Shown here piece after piece: positions 9,494 through 17,358 of a stretch of 64,000 nt of DNA; the stretch's first letter is position 1, and each line of letters opens with the position of its first letter. The stretch is from Crenothrix sp043729335. GTDB lineage: Bacteria > Pseudomonadota > Gammaproteobacteria > Methylococcales > Methylomonadaceae. The stretch covers positions 186,001-250,000 of the forward strand of contig NZ_JAYTLQ010000002.1 of NCBI RefSeq assembly GCF_043729335.1, given 5' to 3'. Made by a program: the position numbers and the translations under genes. A model generated the notes under the pieces. The model searched no databases, was not told the origin of the DNA, and was given only the letters and a program-made list of their open reading frames with translations.

Positions 9494-10854
9494 TATGCGA
9501 TACCTGCGATTTCAACCAAAGCGGCGACTATATTTTCCATACGCTGTGCCCGAGAGCCCTTAACTAAAATTGTTTCATCACCACCGAGATCTCGCTGGAG
9601 TACCGTCAGTAGATCAGCCTGTGTTTCAAAAAACTGCCCACCTTCACCAAAGCCGTGTACCGTATTTTTAGCATCTGCGCCAACCGCCAACAAACGTACA
9701 ACGCCTTTATCTTTTATCAAATGCCCCATATCTTCGTGCATTTTAGCACTTTGCGGGCCTAACTCACCAAAAGCGCCTAAAACTAGCCACGGTTTACCGG
9801 GGCAATTTGCCAGCACATCAAGCCCCACTGCCAAAGACGACGAATTAGCATTATAAGTATCATCAATAACAAGATTACCCAGCCGACTGACAACAGGTTG
9901 CAAACGACCTTTAACCGGATTGACACTTTCCAAGCCTTGTTTAATCATTTTTAAATCCAAACCTAGTGCCAAACCTGCGGCAGCGGCGGCCAAGGCATTA
10001 AGCACATTGTGCCTGCCTGCAAGTTTAAGCTGTACCGTTAACGAACTCGTTGCTGTCACTAACTCAAAAGAAGTAACAAAACCTGCCGTGCATTCAGTTT
10101 TAATCGCACGGGCAAATAGGTCGGCCGTGTCATTTAAGCCGAAGGAAATAACTTTTCTGTTACCGGCAATCCCCTGCCAATAATCAAAATAGCTGTCATC
10201 CTTATTCAGTATAGCAATGCCTTTTTGCTTAAGGGTTTCAATGATTTCGCCTTTTGCTTTAGCTACCCCGTTAAGGCTGCCAAATCCCTCGATATGAGCT
10301 GCGCCCGCATTATTCAATATGACCACATCGGCTTGTGCGTAAGTGCTGGTGTATTCAATCTCACACGGATGATTTGCGCCCATCTCAATCACCGCAAACC
10401 GGTGTTGCTCTTGCAAGCGCAATAATGTCAACGGCACGCCAATATCATTATTAAGATTGCCTTGAGTAAACAAAACGCTGCCTTTTACAGCTAATATCGC
10501 AGCAGTCATTTCTTTGACCGTAGTTTTGCCATTACTGCCGGTAACACCCACAACAGAGGTCGCAACCCTACGGCGCCATGCGCCCGCAAGTTCAGCCAGA
10601 GCCAAATGCGTATCATCTACTGCAATATAAGGGATAGCAGCAGTAATGCCTTTACGCAAAATCGCAGCAGCAGCACCTTTCTGCATAGCCGCAGCTATAA
10701 ATTGATTACCATCAAAATTTTTACCTTCAATCGCGATATAAAGCTCACCTGATTTTAATGTTCGGGTGTCTAAACTTACCGCCTCAATAATAATATCGTC
10801 CCCAAAAAGCTCACCTTGAACGCTTTTGGCAATGTCACTCAACATCATTCTCAC
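9493..10854 (-). CDS. murF: UDP-N-acetylmuramoyl-tripeptide--D-Ala-D-Ala ligase
   Basis: MurF adds the D-Ala-D-Ala dipeptide (made by DdlB) to the UDP-MurNAc-tripeptide. The 453-residue Mur ligase shows an N-terminal domain with VSLDTRTLKSGELYIAI, the ATP loop GVTGSNGKTTVKEM, the FAVIEMGANHPCEIEY segment, and a C-terminal DDTYNANSSSL motif specific to MurF. The start is GTG at 10854, overlapping the murE stop as GTGA; ATG codons at 10848 and 10845 are less likely alternatives. Confidence 0.96.
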   Translation of the reverse strand: MRMMLSDIAKSVQGELFGDDIIIEAVSLDTRTLKSGELYIAIEGKNFDGNQFIAAAMQKGAAAAILRKGITAAIPYIAVDDTHLALAELAGAWRRRVATSVVGVTGSNGKTTVKEMTAAILAVKGSVLFTQGNLNNDIGVPLTLLRLQEQHRFAVIEMGANHPCEIEYTSTYAQADVVILNNAGAAHIEGFGSLNGVAKAKGEIIETLKQKGIAILNKDDSYFDYWQGIAGNRKVISFGLNDTADLFARAIKTECTAGFVTSFELVTATSSLTVQLKLAGRHNVLNALAAAAAGLALGLDLKMIKQGLESVNPVKGRLQPVVSRLGNLVIDDTYNANSSSLAVGLDVLANCPGKPWLVLGAFGELGPQSAKMHEDMGHLIKDKGVVRLLAVGADAKNTVHGFGEGGQFFETQADLLTVLQRDLGGDETILVKGSRAQRMENIVAALVEIAGIA

Positions 10855-12323
10855 AAATTTACAAGCCTCATATTTAATGCATCCATTACCACCTGCCTAT
10901 CGCTAAATGGCATTCTGACCCCTTCAATTTCTTGATAAGTCTCATGCCCTTTACCAGCCACCACAATACAATCAATTGCTGTTGCGTTTATTACAGCCTG
11001 ATGTATAGCGTCTTTTCTGTTTTGTATTGCTTGAATTTTGTTAGACTGACACGCCTGTATAATGTCTTCAACAATCGCGCTACTCGCTTCAAAACGAGGG
11101 TTGTCATCCGTTACAATAACGTAATCGGCCCACTGTTCAGCTATATTGCCCATTTGTGAACGTTTACCGGTATCTCGATTACCACCACAGCCAAACACCA
11201 CCCACAAATCACCCTGACAATGCTTTCGAACACTGGCCAACACTTTCTCTAAAGCATCAGGGGTATGCGCGTAATCAACAAACACTAACGGTAATAAACC
11301 GCCACCTAAAGGCTCCATGCGCCCTGCAACCGGCTTAATAAAGTGCAGCTTATGAGCAAGCCCTATTAAATCACTGCCCATAGCCAACGACACTGCCAGT
11401 GTTGCCAGAATATTTTCGACATTAAAATCGCCATACAGCGGCACATGGATAGCCTGTGCGTTAGTTCGCCAATTGACAGTAAAACCGATGCCTTCGGCAT
11501 CATGATACATATCTTTAACCCAAACACATTCCATGCCGGGCAGTATTCTTCCAGTAGCGCTAATTCCCCAGGTCATAACGGATCCTGGAATCCGCGCTAT
11601 CACCTTATTAACGTAAGGATCATCCAGATTAACAACCGCAAAGCCAATACCTGGCTTATCCAATAAAATCAATTTTGCCTGTAAATACGCATCCATTGTG
11701 CCGTGGTAATCCAGATGATCACGGCTGATATTGGTAAAAACCACGCCTTTAAAGCAAATGCCGTTAACCCTGCCTTGCGCCAAAGCGTGAGAAGACACTT
11801 CCATGGCTACGGTCTTTTTATCATTACCTAGTAATTCGAATAACATCTGCTGTACAGACAAGGCATCCGGCGTAGTATTAATAGTTTCGCGCAACGCACC
11901 TCTTTCACCCCAGCCCAAGGTGCCGATAATCGCGCAGTCATCAAGCAACTGGCTTAAAAAATGGCTGCACGATGTTTTACCGTTAGTCCCTGTAATACCA
12001 ATAACATCAATTTTTTGTGAAGGGAAGCCGTAAAAACGACTGGCTATTTCACCCAGTTTTAGCCCCAAATCGACAATAGCAATCAGGGGTAAGCCTTTGA
12101 TCTTTGCCGCTAAAGTCAGGCCATTTTCAGCAGGATCATAAACAATTGCGCATGCTCCTTGATCAATTGCTTGCTGCGCATAAAGCAAACCATGCTGATT
12201 AAAACCCGCCAAGGCAATAAATACATGGCCAAAAATCACTTTACGGCTATCCAGCGCAAGACCGGTAACGTCTATATCGCTCTCGCCCCCAACCCAGGCG
12301 CTCAGTAAAGCGTTTAGCTTCAT
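10851..12323 (-). CDS. murE: UDP-MurNAc-L-Ala-D-Glu--meso-diaminopimelate ligase
   Basis: MurE adds the third stem-peptide residue. The 490-residue protein has VTGLALDSRKVIFGHVFIAL at the N-terminus, the ATP loop ITGTNGKTSCSHFL, VAMEVSSHALAQGRV, VDYAHTPDALE, and the DNPR motif in VTDDNPRFE, which in this family marks meso-diaminopimelate rather than lysine. This supports a Gram-negative A1-gamma type wall. Start ATG at 12323 precedes the ftsI stop as an ATGA overlap. Length is normal. Confidence 0.97.
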   Translation of the reverse strand: MKLNALLSAWVGGESDIDVTGLALDSRKVIFGHVFIALAGFNQHGLLYAQQAIDQGACAIVYDPAENGLTLAAKIKGLPLIAIVDLGLKLGEIASRFYGFPSQKIDVIGITGTNGKTSCSHFLSQLLDDCAIIGTLGWGERGALRETINTTPDALSVQQMLFELLGNDKKTVAMEVSSHALAQGRVNGICFKGVVFTNISRDHLDYHGTMDAYLQAKLILLDKPGIGFAVVNLDDPYVNKVIARIPGSVMTWGISATGRILPGMECVWVKDMYHDAEGIGFTVNWRTNAQAIHVPLYGDFNVENILATLAVSLAMGSDLIGLAHKLHFIKPVAGRMEPLGGGLLPLVFVDYAHTPDALEKVLASVRKHCQGDLWVVFGCGGNRDTGKRSQMGNIAEQWADYVIVTDDNPRFEASSAIVEDIIQACQSNKIQAIQNRKDAIHQAVINATAIDCIVVAGKGHETYQEIEGVRMPFSDRQVVMDALNMRLVNL

Positions 12324-14164
12324 AAAGGACGAATCACTCCCTTTTTGGTCAACAAAATCGGCATGGTATGCTCTTCATCCGGAGCAACCTCCATAATACG
12401 TAGTGCACCAGCCATCACCTTTGAAAATACCGGCGCAGATACCAGACCCCCATAATAGTCGCCCGCTGAGGGCTCATCAATCATCACGACAATAATCAAG
12501 CGCGGGTTGCTCGCCGGTGCCATGCCCGCAAACACGGCAAAATAATTTTTTTCAGAATAACCGTGTGAACCCGCTTTTTTTACCGTTCCGGTTTTACCCG
12601 CAACTCTATAACCGTCCACACGGGCTTCATACGCCGTTCCCTCTTTGGTGATCACGGTTTCCAGCATAGCCCTTACTTTTTTGGCCGTTTTAGCAGAAAA
12701 GACTCTCTGGGCATCAATATCTTCATCACGTTTTAATAAGCTGACCGAATGTAATACACCATCATCCGCTAAAGCGGTATAAGATCGTGCCAACTGTAAG
12801 GCAGAAACATTCAAGCCATAGCCAAATGACAAGGTAGCTATGTCAAACTCACGCCAGCGCTGATAATCCAGCAAGTTGCCACTGGCTTCATTCGGAAACC
12901 CTGAACCTGCCGAAACACCAAAGCCAAGTTTGTGGTAGATGCCCCAAAAATAATCTGGCGGCATTTTTAATGCCATTTTGGCAACGCCAATATTACTGGA
13001 TTTTTTTAATACGCCAGTCGCATCCAACGTTCCGTAGTTATGCACATCTTTGACGGTATGCTTCCCCACCGGATAAATACCGTGGGTTTCAAAAAGCTCA
13101 TTAGACCGCAGGTAACCACCGTCCATTGCCGCCGCCACCACAAATGGCTTAACCGTAGAGCCAGGCTCAAATATATTGGTTAATGCCCGATTCCGGTACA
13201 GCGATTCCTTTAAGTTTGTTTTGGTATTAGGATTAAAAGAAGGCTGATTGACAGCGGCCAGAACCTCACCACTTTTTGCATCTAATACCACTAATGAGCC
13301 AGATTTGGCTTTGTGGTGATTGACCGCCCATTGTAACTCTCGATAAGCCAGATACTGTATGCGCTGATCTATACTGAGTTCCAGTGTTTTGCCAGCGATG
13401 GGCTCCTTAATATTTTCAACATCGCCAATAATCTGACGTTGTCCATCTCTGATAACCCGTTTGCTGCCCGGAATACCCTTTAATAGATTTTCATAACTGC
13501 GCTCAAGACCTTCCTGCCCTACATCGTCAACGTCAGTAAAGCCAATCAAATGCCCAGATACTTCCCCTGTCGGATAAAATCTTTTAAAACCATGCAACAC
13601 ATTAACGCCGGGCAATTCCAATGCCCTAACTTGATCGGCAATGACAGGATTAATTCTTTGCGCCAAATAAGAAAACTTTGACTTTGTATTCAACAACTCT
13701 GTGCTCTTTTGCGAAGGTAACGCTAAAATCTTTAACATTTTTCTAATTTTTAAGACTTTATCTTTCTTATAATCGCTGCGCACTTCGTTTTTTTGATCGA
13801 CTGTTAAGGGCTGTCCCTGCGCTTTTTTACGCTTTTTTTCCAAGGCTAAAATCTGATTTTCATCGTCAACATTCAGCTGTTTTGGACTCACGGAAACAGT
13901 CTGCACAGGTGAACTGATCGCCAATGGCGCACCATTTCTATCGGTAATCATGCCTCTGTACGCTGAAACAGTGACTTCGTCGACATGGCGCATATCACCT
14001 TGTTCTTTTAGGTACTTTTTGCTGATCACTTGTAAATCAACAGCGCGGGCAACTAAAACAAGCATGCAAGCCATGAGGAGTGACACCACAAACTTTCTTC
14101 TACCGGAAAAATCACTCACAGGCTTACGTGCTTTATGGCTACGGCTGCGTCTAAAATCGATCAT
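12320..14164 (-). CDS. ftsI: Septal transpeptidase FtsI (PBP3)
   Basis: FtsI is the class B penicillin-binding protein that cross-links septal peptidoglycan together with FtsW. The 614-residue product has a cytoplasmic N-terminus, one membrane segment near residues 26-46 (FVVSLLMACMLVLVARAVDL), a PBP dimerisation region (YRGMITDRNGAPLAIS, then GLERSYENLLKG), and the transpeptidase domain with all three active-site motifs: STVK in FEPGSTVKPF, SSN in KKSSNIGVAKM, and KTGT in VAGKTGTVKKAG. It abuts ftsL and overlaps murE by 4 bp. Confidence 0.97.
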   Translation of the reverse strand: MIDFRRSRSHKARKPVSDFSGRRKFVVSLLMACMLVLVARAVDLQVISKKYLKEQGDMRHVDEVTVSAYRGMITDRNGAPLAISSPVQTVSVSPKQLNVDDENQILALEKKRKKAQGQPLTVDQKNEVRSDYKKDKVLKIRKMLKILALPSQKSTELLNTKSKFSYLAQRINPVIADQVRALELPGVNVLHGFKRFYPTGEVSGHLIGFTDVDDVGQEGLERSYENLLKGIPGSKRVIRDGQRQIIGDVENIKEPIAGKTLELSIDQRIQYLAYRELQWAVNHHKAKSGSLVVLDAKSGEVLAAVNQPSFNPNTKTNLKESLYRNRALTNIFEPGSTVKPFVVAAAMDGGYLRSNELFETHGIYPVGKHTVKDVHNYGTLDATGVLKKSSNIGVAKMALKMPPDYFWGIYHKLGFGVSAGSGFPNEASGNLLDYQRWREFDIATLSFGYGLNVSALQLARSYTALADDGVLHSVSLLKRDEDIDAQRVFSAKTAKKVRAMLETVITKEGTAYEARVDGYRVAGKTGTVKKAGSHGYSEKNYFAVFAGMAPASNPRLIIVVMIDEPSAGDYYGGLVSAPVFSKVMAGALRIMEVAPDEEHTMPILLTKKGVIRPL

Positions 14165-14437
14165 TTACGGTTTTACGTAAATTATTTTTTCGCGCAAGGG
14201 CATAACAAGCCGCAATTCCTTAAGCGCAGTCTGTTCCACTCGATTTTGATCTGCCAAAGTTGTCAATTCCAATTGCATTTGACCCCACTCCACTTCATAC
14301 TGATCTAACGCTCTTTCCTGTTTTTCAATATCAATAAATAATAGCCGCGAACAATACTTACTGTAAATAACCGCTGAAGCCGATATCAATAGCACCAATA
14401 ACACAGCTGCCGAACTGATTGTAAAAACTCGATTCAT
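14165..14437 (-). CDS. ftsL: Cell division protein FtsL
   Basis: FtsL is a small bitopic protein of the FtsQLB complex. The 90-residue product has one membrane segment near residues 8-28 (SSAAVLLVLLISASAVIYSK), followed by a periplasmic heptad-rich stretch (RALDQYEVEWGQMQLELTTL) consistent with the leucine-zipper coiled coil of FtsL. Sequence conservation is weak in this family, so size, topology and position between rsmH and ftsI carry the assignment. Its ATG overlaps the rsmH stop (TAATG). Confidence 0.9.
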   Translation of the reverse strand: MNRVFTISSAAVLLVLLISASAVIYSKYCSRLLFIDIEKQERALDQYEVEWGQMQLELTTLADQNRVEQTALKELRLVMPLREKIIYVKP

Positions 14438-15369
14438 TAGCCGCTAACTCGCTCAGCTGTACGCAATACGGCGCTACGTGCTCTTGGATTTTCAGCAAGT
14501 TCGGTCTTCCCTGCCTTTATTGCTTTACCTATTTTTTTCAATACCCCCTGGGCAATATCAACTTCCCTGATCGGCAATCTGCCTGGATCAAATTTAGCGC
14601 CTTCCTCATCCCTGATAAAACGCTTAACAATCCTGTCTTCCAGCGAATGAAAAGAGATAATAACCATACGCCCACCAGGCTTTAATACCTGTATTGACTG
14701 ACGCAAAACATCTTTTAATTCATCAAGCTCCCTGTTTATTTCAATTCGTATGGCTTGGAAAGTGCGCGTCGCTGGATGCTTATGTTTTTCCTTAAACGGC
14801 ACAGTGTCTGCAACCAAAGTAGCCAATTGCTTAGTATCAGTAATGGGCGACAGTGCCCTACTCTCAACAATCGCTTTGGCAATACGCCTTGCAAATCGCT
14901 CCTCACCGTATTCGAATAAAACGCGAACCAGTTCCTTCTCATCTACATTTGCCAACCACTCCTGAGCCGAAACCCCGGCAGTTTCATCCATACGCATATC
15001 CAATGGACCATCGCGCAAAAAACTAAAACCTCTTTCAGGATTATCCAATTGCGGAGATGACACGCCCAAATCCAGCAAGATACCATCTATTTTTCCGACC
15101 AAACCTTCATTTTCCGCGATGCTTGCCAATGCCGAAAAGCAGCTGTGTTTCAACATAAAGCGGTTATCCTGACGCATTATCTTAGCGACATCTGAATCTA
15201 TTGCATCAACATCACGATCAAAAGCCAACAAGCTACCCGACTCACCTAAAACCGACAAAATACCCTGACTATGCCCGCCTCGTCCAAACGTACAATCCAT
15301 ATAAATACCCTCTTCCTTGATTGCCAGCTGTTCCAAAACCTCAGCCAACAGAACGGGTTTGTGTTGCAC
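14437..15369 (-). CDS. rsmH: 16S rRNA (cytosine-1402 N4)-methyltransferase
   Basis: RsmH (MraW) uses S-adenosylmethionine to methylate N4 of C1402 in the decoding centre of 16S rRNA; RsmI, also in this window, methylates the 2'-OH of the same nucleotide. The 310-residue protein has the family start HKPVLLAEVLEQL, the SAM loop MDCTFGRGGHSQGIL, ILLDLGVSSPQLDNPERGFS, and the C-terminal ISFHSLEDRIVKRF. Start is GTG at 15369, 13 bp after mraZ. Confidence 0.97.
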   Translation of the reverse strand: MQHKPVLLAEVLEQLAIKEEGIYMDCTFGRGGHSQGILSVLGESGSLLAFDRDVDAIDSDVAKIMRQDNRFMLKHSCFSALASIAENEGLVGKIDGILLDLGVSSPQLDNPERGFSFLRDGPLDMRMDETAGVSAQEWLANVDEKELVRVLFEYGEERFARRIAKAIVESRALSPITDTKQLATLVADTVPFKEKHKHPATRTFQAIRIEINRELDELKDVLRQSIQVLKPGGRMVIISFHSLEDRIVKRFIRDEEGAKFDPGRLPIREVDIAQGVLKKIGKAIKAGKTELAENPRARSAVLRTAERVSG

Positions 15370-15382
15370 TAGTTAAATCCCC

Positions 15383-15850
15383 TTAAAAAAATAAATGACC
15401 CAAATCATCCAGCCCTTCAACATCTTCGCCATTCATAAATTGGAGTTCTTTTTGACCCCATATTTCTTCATTCCAGACCTCGAAACGATTTAGCTGCCCG
15501 ACCAACACTACTTTTTTGTTCAAATTAGCGAAATTTCTTAATTTTTCTGGCAAAAAAATACGGCCTTGGGCATCCATTTCGCATTCATAAGCGTTGCCAA
15601 TAAGGAATCGTTTCAATTTAGCTGCCATTTTATTGAAAGCAGGCAGCTCTTTGATTTTTTTTTCGAGCTCTTCCCATTCAGGCAAAGGATAAATCCAAAG
15701 GCAACCTGCCATCCCGACGCAACGCTCATCTACAGCAACAGTAACGATCATTTGACATGCGCAGGTTTCTTCCACCCGGCTGCGATAACGCGTAGGTATC
15801 GCAAAGCGGCCTTTTTCGTCGAGATTAACGGTGGTGTTGCCTCGAAACAA
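15383..15850 (-). CDS. mraZ: Transcriptional regulator MraZ (TTG start)
   Basis: MraZ is an AbrB-like DNA-binding protein that represses its own dcw operon. The 155-residue product has two tandem SpoVT/AbrB-type repeats: FRGNTTVNLDEKGRFAIPTR and, about 70 residues on, ECEMDAQGRIFLPEKLR. The frame is open up to an ATG at 15937, but those 29 extra codons include the operator repeats and have no family match. The conserved MFRG start corresponds to the TTG at 15850, preceded five bases upstream by GGGGGA. TTG is therefore chosen. It is the first gene of the operon. Confidence 0.93.
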   Translation of the reverse strand: MFRGNTTVNLDEKGRFAIPTRYRSRVEETCACQMIVTVAVDERCVGMAGCLWIYPLPEWEELEKKIKELPAFNKMAAKLKRFLIGNAYECEMDAQGRIFLPEKLRNFANLNKKVVLVGQLNRFEVWNEEIWGQKELQFMNGEDVEGLDDLGHLFF

Positions 15851-15881
15851 TATTCCCCCGTAAAGAGCTTGACTGATTAAC

Positions 15882-15917
15882 TCCACAAAACACCACAGAG
15901 CCCCACAAAATATCCAC
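15882..15917 (-). promoter_or_regulatory. MraZ operator: four GTGGN direct repeats
   Basis: On the minus strand GTGG pentamers (GTGGA, GTGGG, GTGGT, GTGGA) occur at 15917-15913, 15906-15902, 15896-15892 and 15886-15882, spaced 11, 10 and 10 bp, that is one helical turn. MraZ proteins are known to bind closely related short direct repeats with 5-nt spacers upstream of mraZ. The array lies between the predicted promoter and the mraZ start, so binding would block initiation or early elongation. The pattern is seen directly; the binding role is inferred from the family. Confidence 0.8.
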
Positions 15918-15925
15918 TTGAATTT

Positions 15926-15953
15926 AGAATAGCACAAGCAATGGGGAATTCAA
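15926..15953 (-). promoter_or_regulatory. Candidate sigma-70 promoter of the dcw operon
   Basis: The minus strand carries TTGAAT (15953-15948), a 16-bp spacer and TATTCT (15931-15926). A transcript would begin just before the GTGGN array and about 70 bp before the mraZ TTG start. Both hexamers match the consensus at four of six positions, and the location fits a Pmra-type promoter. Confidence 0.55.
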
Positions 15954-16416
15954 GTAAAAACTTGCTTTTTTGACAACAACTTAGAACTAAACGACAGAGA
16001 TCTGTAAAACTATAAAGTCATCAAATGTAAATTGTATTTTTATCAGTTTGTTAGCTAATTTAGTGGCTATCTTTCGCTTAGCCGAGGCCATAGCTTATTT
16101 TTCAAAAGCTTATAGGGGCTGTAAAATTTACTGAAATACGCTTTTTTCATTATTTTTGACGTTTGTATAATGGTTTCGACAGGCATCCCTAAGTAATAGG
16201 TGGATTAATCTAGCAGCGAAACGCTTAACCCAGTGCATGGTTACTTTCATTAAGTGCAATACACTGATAAAACTGATATTTTTTATAAAAAAAGCCATGG
16301 ATTGAAAACAGTGTCTAACATCAAACATCTTTCTTCTGGCATACCTTCTTTTAAAATCCCCGTAATTCGTTCAGCAAAAACTGCGGAAGGACTTTATGAA
16401 CTGAATCCGTGAAAAA
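15954..16416. other. Intergenic stretch without a supported gene
   Basis: This AT-rich region separates the dcw promoter from the copB stop codon. Short frames exist on both strands (16128-16328 minus, 66 codons; 16311-16412 plus, 34 codons from a GTG), but neither has a convincing ribosome site or a recognisable protein. No clear terminator, tRNA or repeat was seen. Confidence 0.5.
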
Positions 16417-17358
16417 CTAAAACCAAAAATGCACTCCGACAATAAAGCGAGTTTCTTCTGCCTTTTTCCCCTGTGCCCTAATCGTATCGGCGGCAGATCC
16501 AAATGTATTTGCCCATTCTATGCCGATATAAGGTGCGAACTCGCGCTTAAACTCATAACGTAATCTTAGGCCTGCTTCTATATTGGATAAACCGCTGCTA
16601 ACCAATCGAGATGAATCACTTTGACTATAAAAATTCACTTCAACGCGAGGTTGCAGAATAAGCCTTTGGGTTATCAGCAAATCATATTCTGTTTCAAGAC
16701 GAAATGCCGCGCGGCCTTGTTCACCAATATAAGCTGTCGCTTCTATATATATCCAGTAGGGCGCAAATCCTTGAATACCAAATGCTCCCCACGCGCGGTC
16801 AGCGCCTAAGCCACTGTCATAACGCACGCCAACCTGGGTATCCCAATAGGCCGTCAGCGCATGTCCCCAAAGCAACTCATTACGGGCGCTCTTGAATGTC
16901 CCCTGATCAATTTCACCTTCAGCCCTGACGACGAGGCGGTTATAGTCACCTCCAAACCAAGCTTGCCAATCGTAAGTCATTGAAAAGTCATCACGTGCGC
17001 TAACGCCTTCTAACCGATCAACAATTAACGCGGCCAAGCTGTGCCCATCACCCATCATGGGTTTTGATAAGCTACTAAAATCCAGTCCATCTGTATAAGC
17101 ATGGGGGTCACGTTTTGTTGTCGATTGTGTAAGATCTTGCTTTGGACTATGGCCAGTATGTTTCATAGCCTTGGTTTCTGGCTTAGGCTCATACGACATC
17201 GTGCCATGATTCATGTGGCTGTGATCATGGCCAGGCATCATCTCCATCATGCTCGATTCAGATTCTGCCGCCCCAACACCCGTATTTACAAACGCAATGC
17301 TTAATCCTACCAAAACCAGTTTCACACAAATACAGCGAGGTAAGTTCGATATACTCAA
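16417..17358 (-). CDS. copB: Copper resistance protein B (outer membrane)
   Basis: CopB/PcoB proteins are outer-membrane beta-barrels that act with the periplasmic oxidase CopA in copper tolerance. The product has a signal peptide, a Met/His-rich segment (SMMEMMPGHDHSHMNHGTM), and then the CopB domain with FDYN-like MTYDWQAWFGGDYNRLVVRA, a middle WGAFGIQGFAPYWIYIEA, and the C-terminal VGVHFWF ending in an aromatic residue as expected for a barrel. The frame is open to 17424, but a TTG at 17358, overlapping the copA stop as TTGA and preceded by a GGTGG site, gives a sensible signal peptide (about 313 residues). Start choice is moderately sure; family assignment is firm. Confidence 0.92.
   Translation of the reverse strand: MSISNLPRCICVKLVLVGLSIAFVNTGVGAAESESSMMEMMPGHDHSHMNHGTMSYEPKPETKAMKHTGHSPKQDLTQSTTKRDPHAYTDGLDFSSLSKPMMGDGHSLAALIVDRLEGVSARDDFSMTYDWQAWFGGDYNRLVVRAEGEIDQGTFKSARNELLWGHALTAYWDTQVGVRYDSGLGADRAWGAFGIQGFAPYWIYIEATAYIGEQGRAAFRLETEYDLLITQRLILQPRVEVNFYSQSDSSRLVSSGLSNIEAGLRLRYEFKREFAPYIGIEWANTFGSAADTIRAQGKKAEETRFIVGVHFWF

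Noticed and set aside
15383..15937. mraZ starting at the ATG at 15937 (184 residues)
   Set aside because: The extra 29 residues have no counterpart in MraZ proteins and cover the operator repeats; the TTG at 15850 has the ribosome site and the family start.
16128..16328. 66-codon minus-strand frame between mraZ and copB
   Set aside because: No ribosome site, no signal or domain features, irregular composition; reads like chance in AT-rich DNA.
16311..16412. 34-codon plus-strand frame from a GTG (NIKHLSSGIPSFKIPVIRSA)
   Set aside because: Looks faintly protein-like but is too short, with no ribosome site and no recognised family; kept only as a note.
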